From the NCBI GenBank assembly GCA_900556395.1, contig USOQ01000061.1, positions 1 through 14,826 on the forward strand: 14,826 nt of DNA. The letters run 5' to 3'. Of this stretch, positions 14,541 to 14,826 are shown in pieces (positions within the stretch are counted from its first letter, which is position 1; every line of letters starts with the position of its first letter). Made by a program: the position numbers and the translations under genes. This stretch comes from Candidatus Segatella caccae. GTDB taxonomy: Bacteria; Bacteroidota; Bacteroidia; Bacteroidales; Bacteroidaceae. The notes beneath the pieces are model-generated. The model was not told where the DNA came from, did not search any database, and was given only the letters and a program-made list of their open reading frames with translations.

Positions 14541-14551
14541 ATTTTTGCAAG
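14521..14551 (-). promoter_or_regulatory. Promoter of the DUF4143 ATPase gene
   Basis: On the minus strand CTTG (14548-14551, one mismatch to TTTG), 19 bases, then TAAATTTG (14521-14528, full match to TAnnTTTG). The start point would be near 14514. The leader of about 66 bases contains two of the three 33-bp-spaced repeats, and the third overlaps the promoter core. Confidence 0.65.
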
Positions 14552-14611
14552 AAAACATAGATAAATATTTCATTATTTAACCTTTAGAAACATCACTTAA
14601 ATAAGTTCTCG

Positions 14612-14669
14612 CCAACTGGCAAATTTTATTTTCCTAACTGGGAAAAAATATTTCTCTAACTGGAAAAAA
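14612..14669. repeat. Three direct repeats at exact 22-bp spacing
   Basis: The core AACTGG followed by an A-rich tail occurs at 14614, 14636 and 14658, always 22 bases apart (two helical turns). The extended form is C(C/T)AACTGG(C/G/A)AAA. The first copy lies in GCCAACTGGC, which is nearly palindromic. The array sits about 100-150 bases upstream of the ATPase transcription start and just past the frdB terminator. Confidence 0.8.
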
Positions 14670-14670
14670 G

Positions 14671-14711
14671 AAAAGGTAGGTGAAAACCGAATGGTTATTT
14701 ACCTACCTTTA
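14671..14711 (-). terminator. Terminator of the fumarate reductase gene
   Basis: AAAGGTAGGT (14672-14681) pairs with ACCTACCTTT (14701-14710), with an inner AACC/GGTT pair. On the minus strand the stem is followed by TTTTCTTTTTTCC, a good intrinsic terminator 37 bases past the frdB stop. Confidence 0.85.
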
Positions 14712-14747
14712 TTATATTGTCTTTCGCATCACACGGATGCGGAAGCA

Positions 14748-14826
14748 TTAATCAGCCAACTTAGCCTTCAGGAACTCACGGTTCAAGCGGGCGATGTTAG
14801 CGATAGACTCGTTCTTAGGACAAACA
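14748..14826 (-). CDS. frdB: Fumarate reductase/succinate dehydrogenase iron-sulfur subunit, C-terminal end (partial)
   Basis: Only the last 25 residues are in the window: VCPKNESIANIARLNREFLK, then AKLAD and a stop. The pattern CPK-x3-IxNIARxNREF matches, from memory, the end of the Bacteroidetes quinol:fumarate reductase B subunit (CPKGISLENIARMNREY-type). It includes the last cluster-ligating cysteine. The enzyme reduces fumarate to succinate at the inner membrane in anaerobic respiration. The A and C subunits would be expected outside the window. Another ferredoxin-type protein is possible given so short a piece. Confidence 0.72.
   Translation of the reverse strand, partial: VCPKNESIANIARLNREFLKAKLAD

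Overview
The window looks like a chromosomal segment of a Bacteroidetes bacterium, most likely a Prevotella/Segatella-type member of the Bacteroidales. The protein sequences have the character of that group. Four promoters match the Bacteroidetes consensus TTTG-N20-TAnnTTTG exactly, all with 20-nt spacing (for the transporter, acetyltransferase, esterase and antitoxin genes). Only one gene start (parE) has a strong Shine-Dalgarno sequence. No rRNA, tRNA or CRISPR array was seen. All genes lie on the minus strand except one membrane transporter.

Layout. Positions 1-182 hold a 48-bp perfect palindrome and related repeats. Positions 183-2451 carry three housekeeping genes on the minus strand: ybeY (rRNA maturation), coaD (coenzyme A synthesis) and ruvB (Holliday-junction branch migration). 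Divergent from ruvB is a BASS-family sodium/solute symporter (2757-3728, plus). It converges on a secreted S41 protease (3812-5395) through a shared bidirectional terminator. Then follow a type II topoisomerase B subunit (5563-7515), a YghO-like acetyltransferase (7639-8790), a secreted CE7/AXE1-type esterase (8942-10279) and a THUMP-like-domain methyltransferase (10503-11954).

From about 11984 to 14670 the window becomes accessory in character. It holds a HigA-like antitoxin with no visible toxin, a 326-bp MITE-like element with 18-bp terminal inverted repeats, and an AAA ATPase of the DUF4143 class. Upstream of the ATPase are two arrays of helically phased direct repeats, three copies at 33-bp spacing and three at 22-bp spacing. 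The window ends in the last codons of a probable fumarate reductase iron-sulfur subunit gene with its terminator.

The most unusual non-coding structure is: (i) the two phased repeat arrays around the ATPase promoter; (ii) a 34-38-bp heptad-repeat family in four copies, two of which flank coaD as a perfect inverted pair; (iii) an 18-bp hairpin that appears to serve as esterase terminator and also carries both promoter boxes of the next gene; (iv) the MITE-like element beside the orphan antitoxin. No complete novel multi-gene system is visible. The ATPase with its phased operator-like repeats is the best candidate for an undescribed mechanism.
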